NCBI GenBank assembly: GCA_030847615.1
Contig: JAUMIR010000004.1
Coordinates: 83,793,001 to 83,857,000, forward strand
Reading direction: 5' to 3'
DNA: 64,000 nucleotides
Source of the DNA: Gambelia wislizenii
Taxonomy: Eukaryota; Chordata; Lepidosauria; Squamata; Crotaphytidae
Shown piece after piece: positions 52,534 through 63,976 of this stretch (positions are counted from its first letter, which is position 1; each line of letters opens with the position of its first letter). The notes below the pieces were generated by a model, which made no database searches, was not told the origin of the DNA, and worked only from the letters and a program-made list of their open reading frames with translations. A program made the position numbers and the translations under genes.

Positions 52534-54295
52534 CACTTGAGGGAAGAGAGAGGATGAAGGGAGGCTGACTTCATGTTGTCCATGATGTTTTAAAGATGGA
52601 ATGAGAGGGGAGGGTTTGCAAACATGCACACTGGGCTGTTACAGGGGTGGTGGTGGTTTCGGGTTTCAAATGGAACTGCACCTATGGCTTTATCTACATA
52701 GGCAATTTACCTCGGCTTGCCCCCATCTGTGAACCCTGCAGTCCAAACTATGTGGGACATTTGCTTTATTCTGCCCCCAGGCAGTGCTTACGACCCATGG
52801 GTCAGAAACAGATGGAGACAAGCTGGAGTAGGGACCTCCTTTGATAGTATCTGCTTTAAACCATTTCCTCCAGGACAGAACAGATCAGGCTCTAGTTATA
52901 AGTTTAGCCTCTCAGTGAGAACCAGACTGTTAGCTGTCACTCATCCTGAAGAGGTATGCTGCTGATGCTGCTAAGTTGCTGGTAGAACACATCCTCCTCT
53001 TCTTAGACTTGGGCAAAGTGCTGGGACCATATGTACCCATAACATCAATAAAGTCCCCTGTGATAAATTTTCCCAACGACAGGAAAACATTCAACTCAGG
53101 CTGCTGCTGCATTTTACACTGCAAAATCCATACAACGTTCACAGTGTTCTTGTACTCCTTTTCCATGCCAAGTCAAATTATAATGCTGTGCTACTCTTCC
53201 CAGGGACAGCTTGTGTTCAGCCACATGATAGTGCCTTCGAGAGCAGTTATACCAGAATCAAACTTCTCAGTTGCTTTGTTAAAGATGAATTTGTGTATAC
53301 TATTCAATATGTCTATAAGCGTTGCCCACACATTTTACCAGGAAACCTTGAAGGTGTCTTCTTCCTACACACAGCTTTGAAACCAGTTTCCACACAGATT
53401 TAACTGTTAGTAGGTTTCCTCAAACTACCTCAGAAACTGAAGTTTTGTATTGGTGTTGAGAGATCAGCAGCCTGCCTCTCAATGCCAGTTGCTGAGGAAT
53501 AACAGCAGAAGAGAGCAATTGTGGCCTTGTGAGTATCTGGCCATGGTGGGAATGGGGAGGCAGATTTGATTGACTAATTGATTAATTTTATAGTCTTCTA
53601 TAATTTTATAGCTTTTATTCTAGGGCAGGAGCTAAAGTGGCTTACAAAACAAATTAAAACAGAATACAGCTTATAAAATAGAATACAGTTTACCTCTCCC
53701 CCCACCAATCCTAATGATTCTCATGTGGGTCCCAATGAAATTCGCAGTTAGGAGCTTTAACATTCAGTTTCTTGGGACAGATGAAAAGCCTCTGTCATGT
53801 GCCTGGTATAGAGTACAGGAAGGCTAACAACATGCAAAGCTCACCCCCTTTCTCAGCTGCTCTTAGCTTCTGTTGATTTAAAATCTTTTAATCTTGGAAT
53901 TAACTTAACTGCTAGCTGTACCCGGCATAACATATACCATTAAAAACTCCCCCAAAACACCCAGTAGACCTCACAACAACCATGTAAGATAGGCCGGTGG
54001 GTTTTTTGAATTCCTCCTCCCCCTTCTCAGCATTCCAACTTTTCCTGGAATTGCTGAGGGTGACTTCTTCTGTTGTCCTGTCATTGCTGCAGCTGCCTCC
54101 ACTTGACCGCTTGGGTCCGGTCACAGGCAGCCTGGCGCTGCTGCCAGTTGACTGTCTGGGTCCCAATCTGGGCTACAGATTGAGTGGCAGGAGTGGATTG
54201 TGAGGTGGAGAGGAAATTTGCATGTGGGTGGTGATTGGTTGGGTGTGTTTCCTGAGCAGCCAATCAGCACACTGGGAAAGGCAACATACCCAAGA

Positions 54296-54300
<5 letters not shown>
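52531..54300. other. No firm feature; coding-like traces at 52.7-53.4 kb
   Basis: Plus-strand frames around 53010-53400 read protein-like in pieces (for example LFLDLGKVLGPYVPITSIKS, then in another frame KDEFVYTIQYVYKRCPHILP) and might be a decayed pseudogene; I cannot name it. An L2-like antisense tail piece lies near 53600-53700. Confidence 0.3.

Positions 54301-54333
<33 letters not shown>
54301..54333. repeat. (AT)n microsatellite at the SINE tail
   Basis: About 16 AT units, directly at the 3' end of the minus-strand Sauria SINE. Confidence 0.9.
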
Positions 54334-54335
<2 letters not shown>

Positions 54336-54597
54336 TTAGTTATACCCCACTCTTCAGCCACAAGGCTATCAGAGCGGCTTTCAAATTGTTTTAAGCAATA
54401 GCTATTTACACATCTACACTACATTAAGCAGTTTCCAATGTGTGTTAGCTAATTGCCCCCACAAGCCAGGTACTCATTTTACCGACCTACAAAAGGATGG
54501 AAGGCTGAGTGAACCTTGGAGCCCGCTGAAATCGAACTTGCAATGTGGTGACTTGCAGTACTGGCATTTAACCACTGCACCACCAGGGCTCCCTTAT
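54334..54597 (-). repeat. Sauria SINE, complete
   Basis: On the minus strand it starts GGGAGCCCTGGTGGTGCAGT then GGTTAAATGCCAGTACTGCA (tRNA-like A box), has CAAGTTCGATTTCAG (B box), then GACTCAGCC-type TTCACTCAGCCTTCCATCCT and TAAAATGAGTACCTGGCTTG, and ends in the Bov-B-like tail with TGTGGCTGAAGAGTGGGGTA. This family is known from squamates. Confidence 0.92.
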
Positions 54598-55141
54598 TAG
54601 ATTATATTCTAATCCTGAATCAAAGGACCACTATGCAAATCATCCCCAGGCCACCCATAAGGAGCTCTACCACTAAGGACTTTATCAGACTAGCATCTAA
54701 GAATGCTATAATTCCACAATTGAGGAAAGCAGAAACATAAGTGGCATTATTACACAAATTATTGCACGACCACCACTAGCACTTTAAGAATGGGATTTTA
54801 CTTCTGTGATTTAGCATGGGCGAGATTTTGGTGGTTCTCATGAGAAGATGCGAGTGCCCTTAAAAACTCCCCAGATGCCCTAATTTACAAATTAAATCAA
54901 CACATAAATACTTAAACCTAAAAATGTGCAAACAAAATGGGACAATTCATTAAAAGAACATCCTGTAGATTGTTTTCAGTTCTCACCCAGAGGTTTTCTC
55001 ACTGAAAATGGGGAGGGGAGAAAGAGGAGCACCCATTCATACTGTAATCTCACAATTACAGCAGAATGTGTTTTTGCTTGCTTTTCAATACCGCAAAAAT
55101 TGCGACATTGAGTGCTACTGAAGGCTAGTTCTGTCACTTAA
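54598..55141. other. Unassigned; possible DNA-transposon left end at 54673
   Basis: AAGGACTTTATCAGACTAGC at 54673 matches the left end of the element at 62728, but no matching right end is seen before 55310. Confidence 0.4.
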
Positions 55142-56010
55142 AATGGATGCATTACTCAAAAGCCTTACTGAAACCAAGACGCACTACGTTTACAGCACTC
55201 CCCCAATCTACCAAGCTTATAACTCTATTGAAAAAAGGAGATTAGTTTGGCATGACTTGTTTTTGAGAAACCCATTCTGGCTTTTAGTAATCACAGCATT
55301 TCTTTCTAAGGAGATTATCAGATGGACCCTTAGGGTCTGTTTGTGTCCCATTACCACCCACCCGCCCCACTCCCATTACTGCCGCAGAATAAAGAGAAAA
55401 GTTTCACACACCTACCTTTATTCCACAACAGGAAAGGGCTTCCCCTCCCTTCACTGCCCAGTCGTAAATGTAGCTGTCGTAAGACTGCTTTTACGACCGG
55501 GAACTCAAATTCTGTCTGGGTGGCAAATTTAAAATGAACCCCCCCCCCAGCTGTCAAAAAAAGAAAACAAGCACCAAAACACATTTAAAGAAAAAAAGCT
55601 ACCCGGGGAGGGATTTTTTTTTTTTTTTACTTACCTTGTCATCCCGATCGCGGCAGTTGTCATCCCGGGAGCAGAACGGGGCTCCTGTTCACAGTCTTGT
55701 CATTCCATTCTAATAACAGAACAGGCCTTTTATTCATGGATTTTTCCGTGAATAAGAGGAAGCGGGGGAGGAACAGGAGCAGAATGGGAGCATCCCAGGA
55801 CAGGGATGACGTCATCTAAAAGGTAAGCCTTTTAGCGATCTCCTGTTGTCACTGTCCTGGGATATTTTTACCATCTGATAATCTCCTAAGTGTATGCAGA
55901 CAGATTTTTAAATGATTTTTTTCTAGAACCTTTCCTGGTATCAACGTCAAACTGACTGCTATGGTGTCACTAAAGCTGGTATCACTGCTCCCCACCAAGA
56001 GTGTCACCTG
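55142..56010. repeat. Old dispersed repeat interrupted by a MITE, family not identified
   Basis: Flanks of the MITE read CAGCATTTCTTTCTAA and TAAGTGTATGCAGACAGATT then TTTCTAGAACCTTTCCTGGT. I recall this phrase order from repeats in many reptile genomes but cannot give the family. Confidence 0.4.
55310..55886 (-). mobile_element. Harbinger-type MITE, GGAGATTATCAGA family, TAA duplication
   Basis: The ends GGAGATTATCAGATGG and CCATCTGATAATCTCC are perfect 16-bp inverted repeats, flanked by TAA at 55307-55309 and 55887-55889. This is the best-preserved member (577 bp) and sets the family's superfamily. The core GCGGCAGTTGTCATCCCGGG and CTTACCTTGTCATCCCGATC corresponds to the GATCGGGAC...GGTAAG block of other members in reverse. 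Confidence 0.9.
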
Positions 56011-56246
56011 GCGCGATTCAGCCTCTCTGCACCCCCCCTAATGCCATCCACTACTCTCTCACACATTTCCCACTTGACCAAACTTCTGCTCTTCCTGATT
56101 GTAGGACCCTAGGTTAGCTTGGCTTCTTATCCAGTTGTTCTCTTGGGCTATAGGTGCGCTTGCTGCCATTAAACAAGATATGTGTATAATTTGGGACTAT
56201 CCAAGCATATGTCCTTTCCTGGACAACGTGGAAGGAGGTATTCAGT

Positions 56247-56464
56247 GTTGTTGTTTTGTGCCTTCAAGTCATTTCTGACTTATGGTGACCCTATCACAGG
56301 GTTTTCTTGGCAAGATTTCTTCAGAGGGAGGTTGCCTTTGCCTTCCTCTGAGACTGAAAGGGTGTAGCTTCCCTAAGGTGGATCTCCATAGCTGAGTGGG
56401 GATTCAAACCTTGGTCTCCAGAGTCGTAGTCCAAAACTCAGACCACTACTGCATACTGGCCCTC
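56247..56464 (-). repeat. tRNA-derived CORE-type SINE
   Basis: GTTGTTGTTTTGTGCCTTCA (tail), GTTTTCTTGGCAAGATTTCT, GGGGATTCAAACCTTGGTCT (B box), AGACCACTACTGCATACTGG (head end). Confidence 0.88.
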
Positions 56465-57256
56465 AATACCACCTTGCAAAATGTCCTCTCTCCCACCATA
56501 ACTTTCAGACAGGGGATTGTTCTGCCACACACATTTACTCAGGGATGGAGTACAGAAAGCACCTGGGTAGCATCAGGCAACAGTTCTGCAGCCAGAAGAA
56601 GAGAGAAGCTGATATTTATCCTCCCATTGGTGAGCTGGGAGGGTGATGTCAGTTTTTTCCCCCCTCCCAGCTGGTGTTGTCCAAGTGTTTCCTGCCCTCC
56701 TCCTAGCTGGTAAATGGCCATGCTTGAAAGCTACTTTCTGCTGCACTGCTTGAAAGCTACTTTCTGTGGAGAGTGGTGTAGAACTGTTCAAGCAGATCAT
56801 TATGCTCCATTTGTGTGGTGCAGGATGCTGCCCAATGACTACAAATTTTATTTCACAGGCCCTCGCCCAGCACTGGGCCACTCACAGTTTGAGGCACAGA
56901 GGGAGTGTTCATTTTCATCTTGAAGACTAACACATTCTATTTTGCACATTATTCAGTTCACATGTGCAAAGGAGAAAACTATCCCTACTAAGGGAGCAAT
57001 TTATCTCCAGAGGGCAGCAAGACTGGGCATTTGCCAGGGCTTTGAAACAGATAGAGGGCCCACTTCCCTAATATCCATGAAGATTAGGTGCAGTCAATTA
57101 GCAGGGAGGTGGTGGTAAATGTAGGTGCTCACCATGAGAATCTACATAGCCACAGCCCCAAGGAGAGTCCAGGGACAGTCCCAAAATACAAGCGTCTGTG
57201 TTGAGCCGCATCAACAAACTACTTCTAGCTATTTTTATGCCCACCAAGAGCCCCTG
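56465..57256. other. No recognised feature
   Basis: Plain sequence with a short direct repeat (GCTTGAAAGCTACTTTCTG twice at 56723-56770). Confidence 0.4.
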
Positions 57257-57271
57257 CCCATTCACACTATA

Positions 57272-58604
57272 TGAGGTCTGTCTATTAAATAATGAGACTT
57301 ATACAATAACCCATCTTTATTTATATGCATTACAATTCTAATCCTTGTCCCCTTCAATATACTCCGTGTTCACACTCACACACTGATGTAGCCTTGTTTT
57401 CCATTGGTCAAAGGCGTGGAGCAGATCAGTTTCTGTCAGCTGTTTCAACATATCTGCCATTTTCTTCTTTACTGCATCAATTAACTCAAAATGTGTTCCT
57501 TTAAGCACAGATTTCACTTTAGGGAAAAGAAAAAAGTCACATGGTGCCAAATCTGGTGAACATAGAGGATGTTCAAGTGTCTTATATTTGTTTTATCAGC
57601 CAAAATCTGCTTCACAGAAAGTGCTGTGTGAGCAGGCGCATTGTCTTGATGAAGAAGGAAACCATTTTCCCACAGTTCTGGCCATTTTTTTCTGACTCTT
57701 TCTCTCAGCTTTGTCAAAACTTCCTTATAATACTGTTGGTTCACTGTTCTGCCTTCTGGAACCCATTCTGCCAAAATTACACCCTTGATATATAAAAACA
57801 AAACGAAACAATGAGCATGGCTTTGAATGTGGACTTGCTTTGACGTGATTTTTTCATTCTCAGTGATGACAGTGTTTTCCTGTGCATTGACTGTCGTTTT
57901 GTCTCAGGATCATACTGAAAGATCCAGGTTTCATCACAAGTAATGATTTTTTGAAAAAGGTTTGCGTCTACCTTAAGTTGCTGCAGAATGTCAGTGCAAA
58001 TTTCCTTGAGGTACTCTTTTTTGCTCTGGTGTGAGAACCCTAGGGACCATCTTGGTACAAACTTTTCTCATGTTGAGATCCTCCTGCAAATTTTTTCACA
58101 CAGCGTCTTTGTCAATGTTCACAACTTCAGCTATCATTCGGACACTGGGAGCTGTTGGTCTTCTCAAACAACCTGGCTGATTTTTTCCACAATTTCTTCA
58201 GTTCTTGAAGTGGAAGGTTGTCCAGGGTGTTTATCATCTTCCACATTCTCACATCCTTCTCTGAATCTTTTGTGCCACTCAAACACTTGCACATGAGATA
58301 TGCAGTATTCCCTGTAGGCCTCAGTAAGCATTTGAAAAGATTCCATTGGTGTTTTCTTCAATTTTACTGAAAATTTTGAATTGACCCATTGCCTGACTTT
58401 TAAACTTAGCATTTTTCTGGCACACAACAGACAACACAGCTGCTTTAAATGACAACTGACAATAAACTGAAGGGCTGAGAATGTTGATGTTTGTCATGCA
58501 GGTTTAGACATGTTCAAGGTCACCACTCAAGCATTCACAATCAGTTCTCCCTGATTTGTCTGAAAGGTAGAAATACAGACTCATTATTTAATAGACAGAC
58601 CCCG
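57272..58604 (-). mobile_element. Mariner transposon, full length, inactive, in a MITE
   Basis: Inverted ends TGAGGTCTGTCTATTAAATA and TATTTAATAGACAGACCCCG are flanked by TA at 57270-57271 and 58605-58606. The MITE sequence on both sides rejoins when the 1333-bp element and one TA are removed. Same family as 7349-8674 and better preserved. Confidence 0.93.
57338..58412 (-). pseudogene. Mariner transposase (D,D34D), disabled
   Basis: From ATG at 58412 the first ~83 codons are open: MLSLKVRQWVNSKFSVKLKK, then SFQMLTEAYREYCISHVQVF and EWHKRFREGCENVED (helix-turn-helix region). Later parts are broken by stops and frameshifts. Catalytic positions are still readable: ITCDETWIFQYDPET (about 57930), GFLLHQDNAPAHTALSV (about 57640), and APCDFFLFPKVKSVLKG (about 57540). 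The last open stretch ends at 57338. Length matches the ~345 residues usual for mariner. Confidence 0.9.
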
Positions 58605-58812
58605 TACAATTATAGCGCTATGGTTCTACATTAACTGCCATGTTTCTATCCTATGGAACCTTGGGATCTGCAGTTTGGGGAGGTATATTTAGAATTCTCA
58701 GCCAGAGGGTTCTAGTGCCTTACCAAACTACAACCCTAAGATTCCACAGTATGCAGCCTTGGTGATTAAAGTGGAATCACAGTGCTATAATTGTGCCATG
58801 TGAATGGCCCCC

Positions 58813-61081
58813 AGTTTTTCTGCAGAGCTAATGCAAGATGATGCCACCCAAATTATATTACAGTAATTAGAACAGGAACTGCTCAAGCAATATACTGTTT
58901 TTGCTGGGAAAATCCATTCCTGCTGCCCAGCTACTGTAAGGATTGCAGCTTAGTTCAGAAGATACACAGGGAAGCTAATGAGGATGGGATGGCAGATCAC
59001 TGAATTGTCCCTTTTAAACCAAATCTCCTGGCATGTTGAGGCTGTGAACCCTGATTCTATTATATGACTGCTTAAAGGAGTCACAGTCTTTATATCTTGC
59101 TTTTTTCAAGTTAAGAGTACCATGCCCACGGACTTCCCAAATCTATTTGGGGGAAGGGAGAACCCACACATTACCATACCTTTGTTAGAGAAAGAACAGA
59201 AAGAACAGAGAAAGAAAGAGTGCTTATTATTTTCATCAGACTGAGAAGCAGTTAGGACTGGTTTTCCTTTAAGCATAATGGCTGAAGATCCAGTCCCTAA
59301 AAAATACTTTGAGGCAAATGATATATAAGCAGGGGTGCTGTTGCTCTTTGTCAACAGGCAATTGTGTAGCTCTCATTTAAAAAAAGAAAGAAAGAAAGAA
59401 ACTGTGTAGATGAGAGACACTGAGCACACCTTCTTGGCACGTCCCTAGGAAGAGCTGTCCCCAAATAACCCAACATTTTTGGACAGAAAGAAGGATTCCA
59501 AATTGTACATTCACACATTGTTCTTATGGATTAGATGTGTTGTTTCAGTAACAGAGATTAATGTAGGACCAGCAGGGTGATGAGCACAGGTTTCCAAGGG
59601 GAAAACAATACCTTCTTTTTCACTGGACCACTTCCTATGCAGTTCAATACCATTCTGCTCTACACCAATTCCAAGGCCAGAAGAAAATTTGAGCTGCCGC
59701 ATGCCTCTCGCTTTTCAGAAATGGAGACCAGCCATTGCTTCTCTATCACAGAATGTATTGCCAGGAGTAATATGAGACCTGTAACACCAACTAGTAATAT
59801 TCACTTAGAGAATATACATTTTAAGGCCAGGTTTGGTGACTTAAGCTGACAGAATCTGCATTCATGCCAGTGTAACTACTTTATTGGACCTTGCACAAGG
59901 AGGTATACACTACCTCCTTGGATAATATCTTTGCCTCAGGTGTCCAACAGCATCAGGATGGCTACCAGGCACAGCTCAGCCCATGATCACTGACTGACCA
60001 TAGTGGTAGACATAGGTACCATCTGGCCTCCCTTGTGCACCCCAAGAAGGAGAAGCATTTGCTGTTGCCTGACCTCTTCACCAAGTGTACAACAGCAGCT
60101 GGACACCATCTGGGCATCCCCTGGAGATCTATTCTCTGTCAGTTGTCTAAGAGGATGTCGGCCCAAGTCTAGACTATAGACTTCATGGTCACAACATCTG
60201 CCAGGTTTTTTTGGATGGTGGGTGTCCTTCTGCATCTCCTATTTTTTGCACAACCAAGCTGGATTAAGAGTTCTGGAGAACTTTAAAAAAAAAAAAGCAG
60301 GGAGAAGTCTGACCCAAAAGATGTTCTCAGCAGTGTAGCCAGTATTGCACCAAAACAGGAGCACAGGAACCTTATGATATAAACCTGGCCTCATTCCAAA
60401 GTGGTGTAACAGCACTGTGCTCTGCTGCCCTCTGCAGCGATTGTGAAAGCAAAACAGGATTAGTACAGTAGTTTGAACAGTGACCACCACGCAGGGAAAT
60501 ATGTGCCCCCCCTCAGAGGATCCCTGAATCAGGGAGACCCATTTCCCCCCATCAGAGGCTTTCCTGTGTTTCCCCTTTTATTCCCCTCATTAACATCCGT
60601 GGTACAACTCTAGCTCTAAGTCCCCTACTACAGTGCTGGGAACACAGTTCACGCAAGGTCCCTCTGTTCTAATCTAGTTGGAAGGATTTATTTTTGGGTC
60701 CTTGTAACCTAGCAATAGGTGCACGTGATCAGTAGTGGCTGCAGCATGAATATACATTGCTTTCTCCAGGCTGAGAGCCTCAGTCAACGGAGGCTGGTTT
60801 GGCAGCTACAAAGGATGTAAGGTGCTCAGCCTCTCTCTCCTAGGGTGTCAGCAGCTGCTAAATGTCTAACCATGTGGGAAGGCAGAGTGGAAAGCAGGCT
60901 TTCAAATGTTACAGCAGTCTCTGGCTGGCCACTGCTGTGGGAAAATGGCAGCAGCCCCTGGCTGTTACTATTTTTGTAATTTTGAGCTTAAAGAAGATGA
61001 TGCAGGAGAAAAAGAAAGGACAGATATAAATAAAACAGCAGCATACATCCCTAAATAGGAGCAGAAATCTTATCCCTAGAG
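58813..61081. other. No recognised gene or repeat
   Basis: About 2.3 kb of plain sequence with an (AAAG)n run at 59380-59400. Open frames up to 90 codons have no known motif. Confidence 0.35.
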
Positions 61082-61083
61082 GA

Positions 61084-61140
61084 AGGGCCATAGCTCAGTG
61101 GTATACAGGACATACTTTCTATGCCCCAGGTTCTTTCTTG
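61084..61140 (+). repeat. tRNA-derived SINE head fragment (second type)
   Basis: GGAAGGGCCATAGCTCAGTG then GTATACAGGACATACTTTCT and CCCCAGGTTC show A-box and B-box positions of the tRNA-like head. Too decayed and incomplete for a tRNA gene. Confidence 0.6.
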
Positions 61141-61849
61141 TAGGGGACAGTAACAGACAGACAAAATACACAGAATAATGTTGTGTCCATTTTGCTTTTT
61201 GTACACACAGAAGCAGAGATTTTGACAATGGTGGGGAGTATAGCTTTTCCCATCCAGAGAACTCCAGCTCTCACTTAAAACAAAGACAGGCCTCTAGTTC
61301 TCAAGGCTACAAAGGTAACTTTGCAAGTACTTTGGAGGAGTTCAGGTGATGGCAATGACCTGATCAGATTTGTAGTGAGATGGGAGTGGAAGTCCCACAG
61401 CAAACTGTGTGCATTCCCATAGTCAACAGCTTTGCCAATGGTTCGTTCTAATTTAGGCCTTAGGTCACATATGCTGGTTTTGCTTGTTATTACAAAGCTG
61501 CCAAAAGAGGACATTTTCTAACAGGAGCTTTACATTAGGTTTTCTCTAAAACAGTGTGTAAGATGAAGGGTTTGGCATTTTTTTCCAAAAAACAAACAAA
61601 CAAACAAACAAACAAACAAAACAAAACTAAAAAGGTCTTAGTATGCCCTACTACCCCCTCCCCACAATATCTCATAATTGGAAATATTGGACGCTGTTTG
61701 GGGTCAAGTTGGTTGGCGTGAACCAAAAAGAGGTCAGGTGGAGGTCACATTCACCTGGGACGTGTCTTAGGAATATTTTGGCAAAACAAGCCCATATTAG
61801 GATTGTGCGGAAGCCCCTTGGTAAACAAAGCCATTAAGGAGGTATGTGC
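61141..61849. other. No recognised gene; (CAAA)n microsatellite
   Basis: AAACAAACAAACAAACAAAC lies at 61589-61620. The rest is plain. Confidence 0.45.
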
Positions 61850-62420
61850 TCATTTTCTTCTTGGACACCTCATCAAAGAGTCATCCAACCAAACTATTAA
61901 GTGACCTTTCCAACTCCAGTCCTAAGGAAATCTCACCTCAGAACCCCCTTCCTGTCCTGCTTTGCGAGGTTGTCATAAACCAATCAATTTCTATCTCCCA
62001 GCCATTAACTCAAACACAATCAGTTAAGTTTCGGTTTTCTTTGTTTATCCAGTGGGAAAACCCTCCAGACTTGGATCTAGCCAGAACACCCCTTCAGGAT
62101 ATAAAGCAGGGTATAAATATTAGTCCAACAACAATAAAAAGGTGTGCCACTGTGGACACACCCAGCCACTCTCCTTTCTTGGTGTGCCTCCAGATCAGAA
62201 CCTCCAGTGCCACCCTCAGACTTCTACCTGCGTACTTCCCTCTTCAAGACTAGTAACTATCACCCTATTTTCCCTGAATCTCTTCTTCTGTCCTGTCTTT
62301 CTGCCTTATTCCTTGATAGACTTGTGTGGTTCTTAGGAACATGTTTTGTGTGTGTGAATGCATTTTGTGTTGTTTCCAATAAAAACACTTTATTTCACTT
62401 TAAACTGGAGTTCTCTGCAG
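61850..62420 (+). other. LTR-like signal order without proven ends
   Basis: AACCAATCAA (61978), GGGTATAAATA (62109) and CCAATAAAAACA (62380) follow in the order and spacing of an LTR promoter and poly(A) signal. I cannot find TG...CA ends or a target duplication, so this is only a suggestion. Confidence 0.25.
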
Positions 62421-62727
62421 TTAGTACTGGTATACATAGGTGAAAAGATCCCTGCAGTTGCCCTCCTCTCATAGGCATACTGAGCTAATAATTCCCCCAT
62501 CTAGACTTTGATATCATGGCTGGATCTCAAAGCACCCCCTTACCTTTTAGGGTAACAAAGGCTTACATCAGTGTCATGACTTAGGAATCCAATGGTGGCC
62601 TGGCCACAGAAGCAGAGGCTGAACAACGTCACCTTCTGCATCTGAATCCAAGCCAGCAGAAACGACAACAGATTCAAGCACTAGTGAAGAACCAGAGGCC
62701 TGAAAATCCTAACATCTTTCAGCTCTC
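62421..62727. other. No recognised feature
   Basis: Plain sequence. Confidence 0.35.
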
Positions 62728-63305
62728 TAAAGACTTTATCAGACCATGAAAATACAGTGTCATAAGGACACCTAATGATCACGAAAGGGCACACATACCA
62801 GACAACATTGCCCTTTCATGATTATGTCCAGTCCAAAACCCATTCTTTTTTATTGACAGCCCAAGCCGTCAATTGATCTCCCAAATGCATTGCCAGCGTT
62901 TGAATCTGTGCGCCATTGTACTCATGTGAATGCAGCGTCAATGGCCGGACCGGCCAGAACACTTCCAGGTGAGATCACAACATCCAGGTAGGTGACACAC
63001 TTTTTATGGCCCTCCCAGGTTTACTTGGGAGTTTTTAAGTGTGTTCATGTGCTTAGTTTAATTTTTTGTGTGTTATTTTTGGTTTTTATTTTTGAATTTC
63101 CCATGCAGGTATTCTTGAGAGAATCTGTGGGATTTCAGCTGAGGAAGTGAACAGAGCTCCACTAACTCCTCGTTCATTGCCGGGGAAGCCTTTAGCACAG
63201 ATAGGAGGTAAGTGTGGCATGGGGAGTTATTTTGCCAGCATAAAAATGGCAGAAGTTATGCCAGCAAAAGAATGGGTTTAGAGGGGTGGTATGATAAAGT
63301 CCTTT
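62728..63305 (+). mobile_element. Harbinger-type MITE, GGAGATTATCAGA family (AGGACTTTATCA variant)
   Basis: The left end TAAAGACTTTATCAGACC and right end GGTATGATAAAGTCCTTTA are inverted. Core blocks recur: ACACTTCCAGGTGAGATCAC, CATCCAGGTAGGTGACACAC, TTTTGAATTTCCCATGC. Size equals other members. Confidence 0.8.
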
Positions 63306-63976
63306 AAGCCTGAGACCCAAGTCCAGACCAACACCAGCTCATTGAGCTTAACTCTAGCACTGGGATTGCATGTCCTCCGGCAAGAGCTCTGTGATCTCTT
63401 GAACCAGTGCACCATGAATACCAGCAGTGTGTTTAGCGCTTGGCAAGCTGAAAGAGAACTAGGCTTCAAGCCAAAGGCCCATCACTTAAGGCAGGAGGAG
63501 GCAATTGTAGCCTGTGAGCCCAAGTGGCTCTTTGGCCATTTTTGAAGCCCACATGACCTCCCAGGCTCCCTAATATCCTCCTTGTGGGTTACACAACCAA
63601 AAACATGGCTTTTCCTCCAGGAGCTGTGATGTTAGGGCATAACGAAACACAGGGTCCCTCCCTTGGCAACACTCCCCCACAAAAAACAACAACCCAGACA
63701 TGGATTTTCAGCTGTTAATTTTGAGTTCTCTTTTTCTCTTTTTTGGCCAGGAGTGGCCTGTGGTGGATCGTTGGGGTGAAAAATTGATGGCTGGACCATC
63801 AGAGGTTGCAGAGCTCTGCTTGAAGACTTCCTGCTTTGTGGGAGGATATGGGGCCTGGGAAGTCTCCCCCAAAAGGAATAAAAGCTTCAGTGGAGCTTCA
63901 TACTTTGTTGGATAAAGTTGCTCCCTTGGGGCTCTCTGCTGGCTGGCTGGCTGGCCAATGGCTAGCTAAAATAAGA
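63306..63976. other. No recognised feature
   Basis: Plain sequence; GGCAGGAGGAGGCAATTGTA at 63491 resembles the outer end of a hAT-like MITE but no partner is seen. Confidence 0.35.

Larger units (their letters stand above)
57257..58812. mobile_element. hAT-like MITE interrupted by a mariner
   Basis: The left end GCCCATTCACACTATA (57257-57271) and right end TTGTGCCATGTGAATGGCCC (to 58812) are inverted. After the mariner the MITE resumes CAATTATAGCGCTATGGTTC and ends with GATTAAAGTGGAATCACAGT. The body has CTTGGGATCTGCAGTTTGGG facing CCAAACTACAACCCTAAGAT. Confidence 0.8.

Noticed and set aside
53900..54000. Helitron-like end (GCTAGCTGTACCCGGC)
   Set aside because: Only a vague memory match; no terminal hairpin plus CTRR end or TC start could be shown.
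61084..61140. tRNA gene
   Set aside because: Box-like elements are present but no cloverleaf can be formed; it is a SINE head fragment.
61846..62253. 135-codon open frame on the plus strand
   Set aside because: No motif, covers the promoter-like signals, and Ser/Pro/Leu-rich composition fits chance.
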